A stretch of DNA of 64,000 bases, taken from Candidatus Bathyarchaeota archaeon (GTDB lineage Archaea; Thermoproteota; Bathyarchaeia; Bathyarchaeales; DTEX01). Both the position numbers and the translations under genes were made by a program. The notes beneath the pieces were generated by a model. That model had not been told where the DNA came from and searched no databases. It worked only from the letters and a program-made list of their open reading frames with translations. The stretch is taken from contig JAGTRI010000001.1 in assembly GCA_018397065.1 (NCBI GenBank), positions 1 to 64,000 of the forward strand. Direction: 5' to 3'. This document shows positions 25,599 to 34,659 of this stretch, one piece after another; the stretch's first letter is position 1; every line of letters begins with the position of its first letter.

Positions 25599-26639
25599 TT
25601 AAAACGCAAAATCGGCGAGAAACTTGAGGTAAGGATTGTTCCATTTGTAGAAGTTTGTGAAAAACCTTCTTGCAGAATAATATATTGAAGTCTCGACGGT
25701 AACAGAGTTACCACAAAGGCTACAGCCCTTCGAAAGTTCAGTGAACTGTTTAAGAGGCTTTGAATTCAGAATTTCGCCTAGGCTCTGTTTTCGTAGATCA
25801 CCTAAGGGACTGTTAGTTTTTTGGCACCAGAAAGGCGTGACTTTTCCATCTTCTGTTACAACTAAGTAGATTGATGGTTGAGCGCAGGAATATTTTGTAT
25901 GGTTTATAATGTGCTGTAGATATTCAGAAGAGTTCAACACGTATCTTTCATAGCTTTTGGTTTCCTGAATTTTTTGGAACGCTCCTGTTTTTTCGTCAGT
26001 TGTCAATGCAAGTTCCTCATTGTAACCAGCGAATACTTCCATCTGGTCAAACGCAATTTTTACTCCAAGCAAACAAGCAAGTTCAACCATTTTCATCGCA
26101 GAGTCCTGATTCATCTTGCTTAAGACGCAATTAATCGCAACTCTTCCCCCAGCGTTCCTCAGTTTAATGATGCCCTTTACAGCTTTTTTGAAGGTTCCTT
26201 TTTGACCTCGCATTACATCGTGGTACTCCGAGTAATGATCAAGGGAAACAAAGGTGAGATCCACAAGTTCTGCAAGTCTTTCAGCATTTTCTGGAAGAAG
26301 AATTCCATTAGTGATTAGGCTTGTATAAAAGTCGTTTTTACGAGCGTGCTGAAGAATTTCGAAAACATCTGGTCTCATGAGAGGTTCTCCGCCCCAAACC
26401 AAATAAGCAGCAAAGTTAAGGTCTTTGGCTTCATCAAGCATACGGAAAACCTCACTTTTATTCATCTCATTATTATTCAACGGTTTCATCCACAGATTAC
26501 ACATCTTGCAACGGCAGTTGCACCTTGAGGTTACAGAATGCGTCAAAATGACTGGTTTATGTGTCCAAAACCGTGAAAGCATGTATTTTAAGGCAATTCC
26601 CAGATACCGCTTCATCCAACCATTTCCTTTAAAAAACAA
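25599..26639 (-). CDS. Radical SAM protein with C-terminal auxiliary cysteines
   Basis: The N-terminal SVTSRCNCRCKMCNLW contains C-x3-C-x2-C for the SAM cluster; AYLVWGGEPLMRPD is the GGE motif. C-terminal cysteines occur in CAQPSIY, TPFWCQK and GCSLCGN, a reduced SPASM/twitch-like set for a second cluster. Family relatives include MoaA, PqqE and many peptide- or sugar-modifying enzymes. The first 25 residues are basic and aromatic (MKRYLGIALKYMLSRFW), suggesting membrane contact. No precursor peptide gene was recognised next to it. The reaction is unknown. Confidence 0.82.
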   Translation of the reverse strand: MFFKGNGWMKRYLGIALKYMLSRFWTHKPVILTHSVTSRCNCRCKMCNLWMKPLNNNEMNKSEVFRMLDEAKDLNFAAYLVWGGEPLMRPDVFEILQHARKNDFYTSLITNGILLPENAERLAELVDLTFVSLDHYSEYHDVMRGQKGTFKKAVKGIIKLRNAGGRVAINCVLSKMNQDSAMKMVELACLLGVKIAFDQMEVFAGYNEELALTTDEKTGAFQKIQETKSYERYVLNSSEYLQHIINHTKYSCAQPSIYLVVTEDGKVTPFWCQKTNSPLGDLRKQSLGEILNSKPLKQFTELSKGCSLCGNSVTVETSIYYSARRFFTNFYKWNNPYLKFLADFAF

Positions 26640-26663
26640 GATGGATATAAAAGTGCTATATTA

Positions 26664-26961
26664 AACTTAAGAATAATCAATCAACCTTTTCAGAAAATTC
26701 AATCAATCATAAATGGACGTTAAAAAAAGGATTCGACAAAGAACCTCCAAAAAATGTTAACTAATATAATACGTGTCAAAAAGACAAAAACATAAAAACC
26801 AATTGCGCGTTAAAACACCCTTTGAAACATGCATTCCAATAATATCAATACTTGAACACAAGTCAAACCTAGCTATAATCTGTGTACTTTCCTTTTGTGC
26901 TCATAAACATCTCTAAATCAAAGAGGCCCAAAGCTAAAGAGAGAAGGGCAACACAACTGTT
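26664..26961. other. Non-coding gap, nothing recognised
   Basis: About 300 bases between the radical SAM gene and tRNA-Asp. The sequence is AT rich with short oligo-A runs; I see no ORF, RNA or clear repeat, and no second copy of the tRNA-Asp 3' end that could mark an attachment site. Confidence 0.5.
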
Positions 26962-27039
26962 TGGCGCCCTGGCCGGGATTTGAACCCGGGTCGGGCGGGC
27001 GACAGCCGCCTATACTAGGCCGGACTATACTACCAGGGC
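26962..27039 (-). tRNA. tRNA-Asp(GUC)
   Basis: On the minus strand GCCCTGG pairs with CCAGGGC, followed by G and an encoded CCA, giving 78 nt without an intron. The anticodon arm is GGCGG-CTGTCGC-CCGCC with anticodon GTC; the T arm is CCGGG-TTCAAAT-CCCGG. The D arm is unusual in sequence (GTATAGTCC...TAGTAT) but of normal length. A wrecked integrase gene ends 5 bases upstream of its 5' end. Confidence 0.95.
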
Positions 27040-27044
27040 GCGAA

Positions 27045-27893
27045 TTATACTACTTTCTTTTCCGATATATAGCCATTCCGTCTTTTTCGCTGTACCGGGC
27101 AAACTAATTCTGGCTTCTATTAGCTTTTTTCCTTCAAGGTTCATGGTGCAAGCGACGTGGTACTCTTCTTTTTCGAAGCCGATTAGGTGAGTGTACACTT
27201 CAATGTTTTTGAGTTGCTTGTGGCCTAATAAATTTTTTACGGTATAGTATGTTTTTGGTTTTGTAGTACTCCGTTGTTGCCTTCCAATGTCGAAATGTGT
27301 GAAGGTGAATTTGCCTTATTCTTGGGTTCTGTAGTTTCTGCGCTATTCGATTTCGTTGTTTTTGAGAGTTTTGTCGTATCGTGTGAGCTTTTGGGTTGAA
27401 CATGTATTCTTCGGTCTTCGGCAAGCCGTTCAGCATTGCTACGAGTTTAGGTGTAATCTTGAAGATTCTGGCGGCGCCGACCTCTAATAGGGCTGTTTAT
27501 TCGAACTGTTAAGGCTTCGGCTTCGGCGTCTATCCATCTGATTCTTGCAGCTTCTGAGGTCCGTGCTCAGGTCTCTTTCAGAACTTGTAGGAATGTAGCT
27601 GTTTTTCTGCCATATCCTGCTATTACCTGATCTATTTCTTCTTCATGTGGAATGAAGGGCAGTTTATCTGCTACTTGAACTGTAGGCGGTTCCCATTCCA
27701 ACCGTTTGTACTTAGCGTACGCTTTGTATGTGGTGATAAACAACTTTTTGTCTGCTGCTGAACTTTCTCCCTGAGCTAGCACGGTTGAAACGCTGTCTGG
27801 AACGTTTAAATCGGCTCCGCGCTTGATGAGTCTCTTAAACCTGTAGATACGTTGTCTTATAGTTTCTTCTGAAAGCCCTCTCTATAAGTCCTT
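27045..27893 (-). pseudogene. Wrecked archaeal tyrosine recombinase (integrase)
   Basis: The two track ORFs 27567..27782 and 27200..27436 are pieces of one gene. Following the frames gives GLSEETIRQRIYRFKRLI, then TTYKAYAKYKRLEWEPP, LQVLKET, a TGA at 27567-27569, and ARTSEAARIRW with the catalytic Arg. A frameshift near 27475 leads to VGAARIFKITPKLVAMLNG, then HTFRHW (His-x-x-Arg). A one-base insertion near 27240 leads to VKNLLGHKQLKNIEVYTHL (His and the nucleophile Tyr). A further shift ends at a TAA at 27045. An upstream TAG lies at 27882-27884. Every catalytic residue survives, so inactivation is recent or fragmentary. Family call is by motif; activity is excluded. Confidence 0.85.
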
Positions 27894-27918
27894 TTGCGGG
27901 TCTCAGTTTCACTCCGTA

Positions 27919-28086
27919 TTAGATTTCGTCCTTAACAAAAACAATAGAATATGACGCAGAATAAGCTTTCCTGAGAATGTTTGTTGACTCGTTGTTCTCC
28001 ACCCCAAGTTCAACATAGATCCCGCCTTTCAGAAAACTTTTCTTTCAAATAAGCACGGTTGGCTGCCAAGTTACTTTAGAAGTCAT
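27919..28086 (-). pseudogene. Possible second gene remnant next to the integrase
   Basis: Reverse-strand sequence reads MTSKVTWQPTVLI, a TGA, then GGIYVELGVENNESTNILRKAYSASYSIVF up to a TAA. Immediately upstream another frame reads DVNADPCIIIRRDSAGTLEAVDA. The composition looks coding, but it is interrupted and I recognise no family. It may be part of the same lost element. Confidence 0.35.
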
Positions 28087-28156
28087 CGTTGAGGCGCGTC
28101 CACTGCTTCTAAAGTTCCAGCACTGTCTCTTCTAATTATTATGCAAGGATCCGCGT

Positions 28157-28528
28157 TCACATCGTAAGTTGTCCCTTTTGTTGTCGCCACTTTTTCTCTG
28201 CCTCCTTAACGTAGTCTATGAACTCGTAGTTTGCCTTCACATCATACTGGATTCCGAGCTTGGCGTAAAGCCTTCTAACGATAAGGGTTTCAAGAAGCGA
28301 CGCACCTTCTCCGAAGATTCTTTCAAGTGCCTCAGCGAAGAATTCTATGCCAGCGGAGAGGCTGGCGCCGCCAACGTGGCGGAGAACAATAGCGGAAGAC
28401 ACGTCTCCAAGAACCTCGCTTAACACTTCGTCTATGCAGGCGCGGAGAACCCGGTCAAACGCTTCATTCGAACAGCCACCGCCTTCACGTTCATTCAAAC
28501 TGCCCCCCCCACATGTTAAATCATTCAC
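28157..28528 (-). CDS. Small helical protein beside the KaiC-like ATPase
   Basis: The protein has 123 residues. After a low-complexity Gly-rich opening (LTCGGGSLNEREGGG), a helical domain follows: FDRVLRACIDEVLSEVLG, GIEFFAEALERIFGEGASLLETLIV and RRLYAKLGIQYD. This resembles, from memory, the short archaeal output domains annotated as NitrOD5 or DUF3227. The first 20 residues may be untranslated, with a start closer to the domain. It begins 12 bases after the KaiC-like stop on the same strand, so the two are likely an operon and may act together in signalling. Function unknown. Confidence 0.6.
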   Translation of the reverse strand: MNDLTCGGGSLNEREGGGCSNEAFDRVLRACIDEVLSEVLGDVSSAIVLRHVGGASLSAGIEFFAEALERIFGEGASLLETLIVRRLYAKLGIQYDVKANYEFIDYVKEAEKKWRQQKGQLTM

Positions 28529-28540
28529 AGTTTTAGCCTT

Positions 28541-29965
28541 CTATTCTATTGGTTTAAGCCTAGTAATCGGATAGCCTTTTGTAACGTCCATCTCAACAAA
28601 GTTCAGATTCGTCCTCGGTTTAAGCCCGTAAACCAGCAGCGCCCCATGCTCCCTAACAACTTTCAAATGCACATCTACAATTGAGTTTAAGATGGGCACA
28701 GCATTTTTAAAGCCTGGTTTAAGGATGAAAATAGCCAAGCTTCTGCGCTGCCTAACCATTGAAACCGCCAGATTCAAAATCCTTAATGTGGCTTCAAATC
28801 CATAATGGGTTGCCATTTTGTCTACTCCAATAACGTGTATTACTGGTTGCCCCGTCCTTGTGCGGATCTCATCGACAGTATCAAGATACTTTTCAATGTC
28901 TACTTCGGTATCTCTGCCCTCCATCTCAACCAAGCATGGATGTTTATTGAGCACGATCCCTTTGAACTCGAATAACCTTAACAGACGTTCAAGCTTCTCG
29001 TCTGCGAATCCGGCGTCACGCGCCCGATTTAAGATTAAGTCTAAGTCTACTCCGACTGATGGAATCACAAAGAGTGGTCTATCTTGTGCAAGGAAGTTAA
29101 AGGCAGAAGCGAGAAATAGGTGATACTGTAGGGTTGACACGTTTAAGTCAATTTCAAGTAGCACGGTTGAGCCTTTAGGGTATCCTCCGCCAAGCAGACT
29201 GTCCAGGTCTGGTATGCCTGTTGAAAACCTGTCGGTGCCGTCTGGAATTGGCTGAAAAACTCCGCCCTTCAAAGGCTTATCTCGGAACATTGTAAAAGCC
29301 TTAAATCCGTCGTATATTGTGAAGGCTAACGTGCTTTCCGTAATTCTTGTTCCACGCATCTTCTTGATTTCCAAGTCTCTGAATAGGCGGCCGTCAATCT
29401 CGCTCGCTCTAAGCAACAGAACGCCGTCAGCCACAAACTCCTCCATTCCTGTGCCTATTCTTTCACTTCCGTAAGGAACCTCGCTGATCAACAATGACGT
29501 GCAGCCAACCTGCCTTATGATCTTACTCAGCAAAGTGTGGGCCACTATCCTCGAGTCGAAAGGCCTCTCGAAGGCCTGAGCCAAGACAGAGTACGAGTCA
29601 AGCACAAGCCGTTTTGCCTTAACAGCCTCCACCGCCTCAACAATCATATTCAAGACCGTGGATACACCTGCCTCCCTAACGGTTAACAGGTCGAGATAGC
29701 GAAACTTACCCGTCTTCTCAAGAGCTTCAAAATCGAAGCCGAACCCCATCATGTTACCGTAGAATGTTTCTTTGTTCTCAGCGAAGCTAACATAGACGCC
29801 AGGCTCATTATGATCAACTGCGCCCCGGTACAAAAACTGGGCGGAAAAAACAGTCTTTCCAGTGCCTGGATTACCAGCCAAAACTATAAGGCTACCTCTT
29901 GGAAAACCGCCGTCTAAAACTTCATCTAGTCCCCTATCCCCGCTAGAAACACGGCAACTCAACAA
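28541..29965 (-). CDS. KaiC/RadA-like ATPase with a degenerate second domain
   Basis: The first RecA-fold domain (about 1-245) has a complete Walker A, GNPGTGKTVFSAQF, a Walker B-like LVLDSYSVL and FVADGVLLL. It matches archaeal KaiC-like (RAD55-type) signalling ATPases. The second domain (about 255-470) begins DRFSTGIPDLDSLLGGGYPKGSTVLLE but lacks the GKT of Walker A, so it probably does not hydrolyse ATP. Two-domain KaiC-like proteins are common in archaea and act in signal integration rather than a known clock. The downstream small helical gene is a likely partner. Confidence 0.82.
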   Translation of the reverse strand: MLSCRVSSGDRGLDEVLDGGFPRGSLIVLAGNPGTGKTVFSAQFLYRGAVDHNEPGVYVSFAENKETFYGNMMGFGFDFEALEKTGKFRYLDLLTVREAGVSTVLNMIVEAVEAVKAKRLVLDSYSVLAQAFERPFDSRIVAHTLLSKIIRQVGCTSLLISEVPYGSERIGTGMEEFVADGVLLLRASEIDGRLFRDLEIKKMRGTRITESTLAFTIYDGFKAFTMFRDKPLKGGVFQPIPDGTDRFSTGIPDLDSLLGGGYPKGSTVLLEIDLNVSTLQYHLFLASAFNFLAQDRPLFVIPSVGVDLDLILNRARDAGFADEKLERLLRLFEFKGIVLNKHPCLVEMEGRDTEVDIEKYLDTVDEIRTRTGQPVIHVIGVDKMATHYGFEATLRILNLAVSMVRQRRSLAIFILKPGFKNAVPILNSIVDVHLKVVREHGALLVYGLKPRTNLNFVEMDVTKGYPITRLKPIE

Positions 29966-30307
29966 GATTACGCTCCAAATAGTATGTAACGTTCCTACTC
30001 CTATATTACAATTATCTAAATAATAAACTATTTTTCGGATAATTAACGCTTTCCATTATTTGCTACAACTCTCCATGTGGCTCTCGCAAAAATAAAAATC
30101 GATTCAACACAACATTTAATATATACTTAAGAATGTATGAAGAGTTGTTATTCTAAGAGTGTTCTGCAATGCTTCGTAAAGATGTCATTCATAATAACTG
30201 TCTTATCTCTTTCTTGAAATCATAGGCCAATTTATGTAATGTATTTTTGTTTGGGTGCCAATGTTTGTTAAAGTTGATTTGAATTATATCTTCTTGAAAT
30301 GTTATAG
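29966..30307. other. Non-coding gap between KaiC-like and glycosyltransferase genes
   Basis: The 342 bases are AT rich. A TATA-like run (aatataat class, about 30001-30040) may serve the leftward KaiC-like gene. No ORF, RNA or repeat could be supported. Confidence 0.4.
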
Positions 30308-31702
30308 TTACCAGACGCTTCTCTTTTTTCTTATCCAGTCAATGTATGCTTTTAAACGAATCAGCGAGTAGTAAGGTCGGTAAAACAGAACTACAACAGG
30401 AAAAAGGTATACTTTTTTGAGGTCATTTTTACGCGGCGATAAGACGCCTGCAGTGATTATAGTTACGAATTCACATATCATATACAATATGATACTGAAA
30501 GCAAAAATATAGATGAAAACGTTACGGAACATAAAAAGAATATAACCTATCCATATAAATCGAACAAAGAGAAGAATGATGTCGGTAAACAGCATGTCAA
30601 AGACGGCTATGACGAACCTCGAGTCAAACCCTTTTTTTAGAAAAACGTTTCTATGTTTCCAAAGCGTCTCCGCTTGACCTTTAGTCCATCTTAATCTTTG
30701 ACGCCTCCAGTCTTTCCATGTCTCTGGAACAAAAGTCCATGAAACTGCCTTGTCTGCAAAGTATAATCTTTTGCCCAGTTTTCTCATCTTGAAAGTGATG
30801 TCGAAATCCTCTGTTATAGTATCCTTATCATATTCACCTAAAGAACACACATTTTCTTTCCAGAAAGCTCCAAAAGCACCTGAAATTATAAGCAGTGTTT
30901 TCATTATGGAACTGAATCTACGCCCCAATTCAAGGGAAATGAGGTACTCGTAGGACTGAAGCTTTACCAGAAGGTTATTTGAGCCATGCTCGCCTCTTAA
31001 GATGCGAACGTTTCCAGAGACAGCGCTAATATCAGAGTTGCTGAGAGGCCTCACAATCTCCCTCAACGAGTTTCGCTCAAGAAGCGTATCCGCATCAACT
31101 ACGGACACTACATCTCCAGATGCAAAAACAAGACCATAGTTTAATGCCGTCGCCTTGGAGCCGCTTGCAACATCCCTGTGAAGGAGCTTGATTAGTCCTC
31201 TTTGATAATACGGGTACGCTAACTGATACGTTTTATCCTTTGACCCATCATCTATGACTATTATTTCCTTGTTTGGATAGTCGGTTTCCAGCGCCGACTC
31301 AATAGCATTCACTATTATTTTCTCCTCATTATGAGCTGGGATAAGAAGCGACAATTTTGGAAGAAAACCGTCCTTAAACCGTATTGGACGAATTTTTCGG
31401 TAAACCGCATAGGAAAGCAGAAATATGGATTTCCCAACTGAACGAGCAAAGTCCACAGCTAACAGTGGCCAATATATAAGTGTAAATTCTGAGATTGTTA
31501 GGTTGCTCAACCACTCTAAAAATTCTTGCAACGAGACGAAAGCAATTAGAAGAGCGGAAAGGCACAACATTAAATATTTATTTGAGAAAAACACAAATAA
31601 AAATCTACCAGTTAGAAAAAGGTATCTTCTTAAACAAACATTAAATATATTATTACTTATCTTAAATGATTTGGTATCTGATGGGTGACAAATTCTTAAC
31701 AA
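30308..31702 (-). CDS. Membrane glycosyltransferase family 2 (processive synthase type)
   Basis: A cytosolic GT2 domain (about 110-330) shows LSLLIPAHNEE, EIIVIDDGSKD (first Asp), VVDADTLLE (DxD), TITEDFDI and QRLRWTKGQ (QxxRW). These are the D, DxD, TED, QxxRW markers of cellulose/chitin/poly-GlcNAc synthases. Hydrophobic helices flank it: two before (about 45-100) and three or four after (340-440). It probably extends a surface polysaccharide while moving it through the membrane; the sugar is unknown. The first 30-40 residues of the track start (MLRICHPSDTKSFK) look atypical; a start near MLCLSALLIAFV is possible. Confidence 0.85.
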   Translation of the reverse strand: MLRICHPSDTKSFKISNNIFNVCLRRYLFLTGRFLFVFFSNKYLMLCLSALLIAFVSLQEFLEWLSNLTISEFTLIYWPLLAVDFARSVGKSIFLLSYAVYRKIRPIRFKDGFLPKLSLLIPAHNEEKIIVNAIESALETDYPNKEIIVIDDGSKDKTYQLAYPYYQRGLIKLLHRDVASGSKATALNYGLVFASGDVVSVVDADTLLERNSLREIVRPLSNSDISAVSGNVRILRGEHGSNNLLVKLQSYEYLISLELGRRFSSIMKTLLIISGAFGAFWKENVCSLGEYDKDTITEDFDITFKMRKLGKRLYFADKAVSWTFVPETWKDWRRQRLRWTKGQAETLWKHRNVFLKKGFDSRFVIAVFDMLFTDIILLFVRFIWIGYILFMFRNVFIYIFAFSIILYMICEFVTIITAGVLSPRKNDLKKVYLFPVVVLFYRPYYSLIRLKAYIDWIRKKRSVW

Positions 31703-31748
31703 TCAAGAAACTATCACAGCCTGAACAGATGGATGGTGAGGGAAGAAA

Positions 31749-33020
31749 ATGGGACAAGAATCAGATAAGACTCATGAAAATAATCTGCTTGAAGAAACAG
31801 CGAGAAAATTTCGCGAGATGAATTTACTTCAAATTTTGATGGATAACATTCCTGACACAATATATTTTAAAGACATTAAATCCCGCTTTATACTCATTAA
31901 CAAAGCCCAATGCCAAACAATAGGAGTTAAGAGCTCAGAAGAGGCCTTTGGCAAGACTGACTTCGATTTTTTCACACCCGAACATGCTAAAGCTGCTTAT
32001 GAGGATGAACAAAAAATCGTGGCAACAGGGGTCCCAGTCATAGGCAAAGTCGAACGCATCAGGACAGCTGACGGTAAATTTCGCTGGGTTACATGCACTA
32101 AAGTACCAATTAGAGACAAAAACGACCGAATAATTGGGATAGTTGGAATCTCAAGAGACATTACTGAACTGAAGGAGATGGAAGAATCCCTCAGAAAATC
32201 AGAGGAAAGATTACAAGAAGTCAATATGTCTCTACAACTAAGATGTGAGGAGCTAGCGAGGTTGAAAGAAGAGGTTGATCTAGCAAACAAGGCGCTTCTG
32301 CAATCCAATGTTGATTTAGAAAATTACACGTATGTGGTGTCTCACGACTTGAAGGCGCCTCTCCGAGCAATAAAGGCGTTCACCACGTTTCTTGCGGAGG
32401 ATTATAAAGACAAACTTGACGAGAACGCCCAGGAGTATATTAACAGAATTGTCAAAGCAGTTTCTAACATGGAGCACATGATTGAGGATCTACTTATACT
32501 ATCAAGAGTTGGACGGAAATACATAAACGTGGAAGAGGTAGACCTGAATAAACTCATGGAGGAAATTATTTTTGATCTTGACCCAGTTATCAAGAAACGT
32601 AATGGACTTGTGAAATACAAAGATCTACCTAAGATTCGCATCCAACGTGTTTGGATAAAACAGTTATTCATGAATCTAATCGACAATGGCTTAAAATTCA
32701 ACAAATCAGAAAAACCCACGGTTGAAGTTTCATGCGAAGAAAAAGACAACGAGTTCGTGTTCAAGGTTGCGGATAACGGTATAGGGATCGACAAAAAATA
32801 CTACGACCGACTATTCAAAATTTTTGAAAGGTTGCACACTGAAGAAGAATATGAAGGAACTGGCGCGGGACTTGCAATCTGCAAGAGAATTGCTGATCAT
32901 TTTCAAGGAAGAATATGGGTTGAAAGTGAAGTAGGCAAAGGAAGCACTTTTTATCTTACATTACCGAAAACCGTAAATGTTCAGAACACTGATAAAGTTA
33001 AGGAGAACAACAAAAAATGA
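31749..33020 (+). CDS. Soluble PAS-domain sensor histidine kinase
   Basis: A PAS domain (about 22-140, IPDTIYFKDIKSRFILINK...VGISRDITELKEME) is followed by a coiled coil (145-190), the dimerisation helix with the phosphoryl His in VSHDLKAPLRAIKAF (near 198), and an ATPase domain with DNGLKFNK (N box), DNGIGID (G1) and GTGAGLAICKRI (G2). No transmembrane segment is seen, so it senses a cytosolic signal. A GGTGAGG precedes the ATG. It overlaps the next regulator gene by ATGA, so kinase and regulator are translationally coupled. Confidence 0.92.
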   Translation: MGQESDKTHENNLLEETARKFREMNLLQILMDNIPDTIYFKDIKSRFILINKAQCQTIGVKSSEEAFGKTDFDFFTPEHAKAAYEDEQKIVATGVPVIGKVERIRTADGKFRWVTCTKVPIRDKNDRIIGIVGISRDITELKEMEESLRKSEERLQEVNMSLQLRCEELARLKEEVDLANKALLQSNVDLENYTYVVSHDLKAPLRAIKAFTTFLAEDYKDKLDENAQEYINRIVKAVSNMEHMIEDLLILSRVGRKYINVEEVDLNKLMEEIIFDLDPVIKKRNGLVKYKDLPKIRIQRVWIKQLFMNLIDNGLKFNKSEKPTVEVSCEEKDNEFVFKVADNGIGIDKKYYDRLFKIFERLHTEEEYEGTGAGLAICKRIADHFQGRIWVESEVGKGSTFYLTLPKTVNVQNTDKVKENNKK

Positions 33021-33463
33021 GCAGGCTTATTGCAAGTCCAGATTATCCATTTTTGTTGGTTGAGGATAATCCAGACGACGTATTGATTACGAAACGGGCT
33101 TTCGCAATGGGGCGAATATACAACAAGCTTTACGTGGTACAGGATGGAGAGGAAGCCATAGACTTTGTCCGGAAAAGAGGGAAATACAAGGATGCTCCAA
33201 CGCCAGCCTTAATTTTATTGGATCTAAAACTGCCTAAAGTCAATGGGTTTGAAGTCTTAAAAGAAATTAAGAGCGATGAAAATCTCAAAAGTATTCCCGT
33301 TATCGTTCTAACGTCGTCTGAAAGAGACAAAGATATTGAAGAAGCGTACAAAATGGGATGCAACAACTACATCGTAAAACCTGTAAGCTTTGAAAACTTC
33401 ATTAAGACTGTGGTGGAAATAAGGGAATATTGGCTCATAATATCAAGGATTCCAACAAGATGA
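33017..33463 (+). CDS. Stand-alone response regulator (Rcp1-like receiver)
   Basis: The 148-residue protein is a single receiver domain: LLVEDNPDDV (acidic pair), LILLDLKLP with the phospho-accepting Asp (near 70), VLTSS Thr/Ser and VKPVSF Lys. The loop FVRKRGKYKDAPTPA before the Asp is typical of the Rcp1 group partnered with PAS-type kinases. It has no output domain, so it probably passes phosphate on or acts by protein contact. Overlap with the kinase gene marks the kinase as its likely partner. Confidence 0.92.
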   Translation: MSRLIASPDYPFLLVEDNPDDVLITKRAFAMGRIYNKLYVVQDGEEAIDFVRKRGKYKDAPTPALILLDLKLPKVNGFEVLKEIKSDENLKSIPVIVLTSSERDKDIEEAYKMGCNNYIVKPVSFENFIKTVVEIREYWLIISRIPTR

Positions 33464-33491
33464 AAAACAATAATAATCAGAGTGGAAATAT

Positions 33492-34472
33492 TTGCAACTA
33501 AACCTTCTCTACATCGAAGATAATCCCGAAGATCATTTTATCATGGAGCGTTCTCTAAAGAAAAATCTGCCTGTACCTTTTAAACTGGTGATAGCCAAAA
33601 CCGGTCAAGAAGGAATAGAGAACATAAAAAAGAACTCTTTCGATATAGTCTTTCTGGACTACAGACTTCCAGACATGACTGGGCTAGACCTTCTACGAGA
33701 ACTGCGAAGGCAATCCATAAGTAAACCAATAGTTTTCGTCACAGGCAAGGGTAATGAAGAAATCGCTGTAGAAGCAATGAAACTTGGCGCAAAAGACTAC
33801 ATAACAAAAGATAACATACTAACAAGACGTATGACAGAATGCATAAACGAAATTCTTCTCGAATCATCTTTGCCTGAAGGAGTAGACCTAGAAGCTGCAA
33901 AAGAGATATACAGGATTCTTAAAGAAAACTCAAGTATAAAAATAGAAGTTTCAGCAACACCGCACTCTATTCCAGACAGCCAAATACCAATCTCGATTCT
34001 GTTATCCTCATTGATGAGGATGGCTGAAAAAGGCTTGCTTAAAAAAGAACCTGCACATTCATCCATATCTTGCCCCTCATGCAGTTCTCTGTCCATGTCA
34101 GTTAACGTGAGGTGCCCAGACTGCGGAAGTAGGCTAATAGAAAGCGGAGAAGCACTTGAACACATGACCTGCGGGCACGTTGCGTTCAGATCAGAGTTCG
34201 AAAAAAGCATCACTGCCTTAATCTGCCCAAAATGTAACAAGGAACTTAGAATGATCGGCGTGGACTACCGAAGAATCGGCAACTGGTATAAATGCTCGTA
34301 TGGGCACTCTTTCGTCGCTCCATCAATCATTTTTACGTGCAAAAAATGTAACAAAGAATTCTCCCTAGACCAAGCGTCTCTCAAACCACTATATGAGTTT
34401 CAACTTAGCGAAAAAGGAAAGGAAACATTTAGACTAAGCATTCTCTCAAGCGAAATAGCACGCACACTTTAG
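33492..34472 (+). CDS. Response regulator with C-terminal zinc-ribbon output region
   Basis: Residues 1-125 are a receiver (YIEDNPEDHF, VFLDYRLPDMTG with the Asp near 52, VTGKG, ITKDN). The rest carries CPSCSSLSMSVNVRCPDCG, then CGHVAF, LICPKCNKEL, YKCSYGHSF and FTCKKCNKEF, four to five zinc-knuckle pairs. This resembles the output region called TackOD1 in Thaumarchaeota, recalled from memory. It could bind nucleic acid or protein. The TTG start lies 28 bases after the preceding regulator. The trio forms a signalling operon with no classical DNA-binding domain. Confidence 0.85.
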   Translation: MQLNLLYIEDNPEDHFIMERSLKKNLPVPFKLVIAKTGQEGIENIKKNSFDIVFLDYRLPDMTGLDLLRELRRQSISKPIVFVTGKGNEEIAVEAMKLGAKDYITKDNILTRRMTECINEILLESSLPEGVDLEAAKEIYRILKENSSIKIEVSATPHSIPDSQIPISILLSSLMRMAEKGLLKKEPAHSSISCPSCSSLSMSVNVRCPDCGSRLIESGEALEHMTCGHVAFRSEFEKSITALICPKCNKELRMIGVDYRRIGNWYKCSYGHSFVAPSIIFTCKKCNKEFSLDQASLKPLYEFQLSEKGKETFRLSILSSEIARTL

Positions 34473-34659
34473 AATCACTTCATCGCCCTAACATCTACAA
34501 GCTACCTTCTGTTCTGAATGCTGAACAAATAGTTCAACATGGGCATTATTAGAATTCTCACATAATGTTCTATATGATCTACCCTGAGGGTTCCCAGTTT
34601 TTCTTGAGACACAAGTCTCTTACATCGTTTTTCCTTCTTACGCACTTTAAGCTACAATG
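34473..34659. other. Gap after the zinc-ribbon regulator gene
   Basis: About 190 bases. On the minus strand a 48-codon frame beginning MRKKEKRCKRLVSQEKLGTL is open, with a GAGGTGA 14 bases before its GTG, too far for good initiation. I do not call it as a gene. Nothing else is visible. Confidence 0.3.

Noticed and set aside
26664-27039. Attachment-site duplication of tRNA-Asp
   Set aside because: No second copy of the tRNA sequence was found within the window, so element boundaries cannot be drawn.
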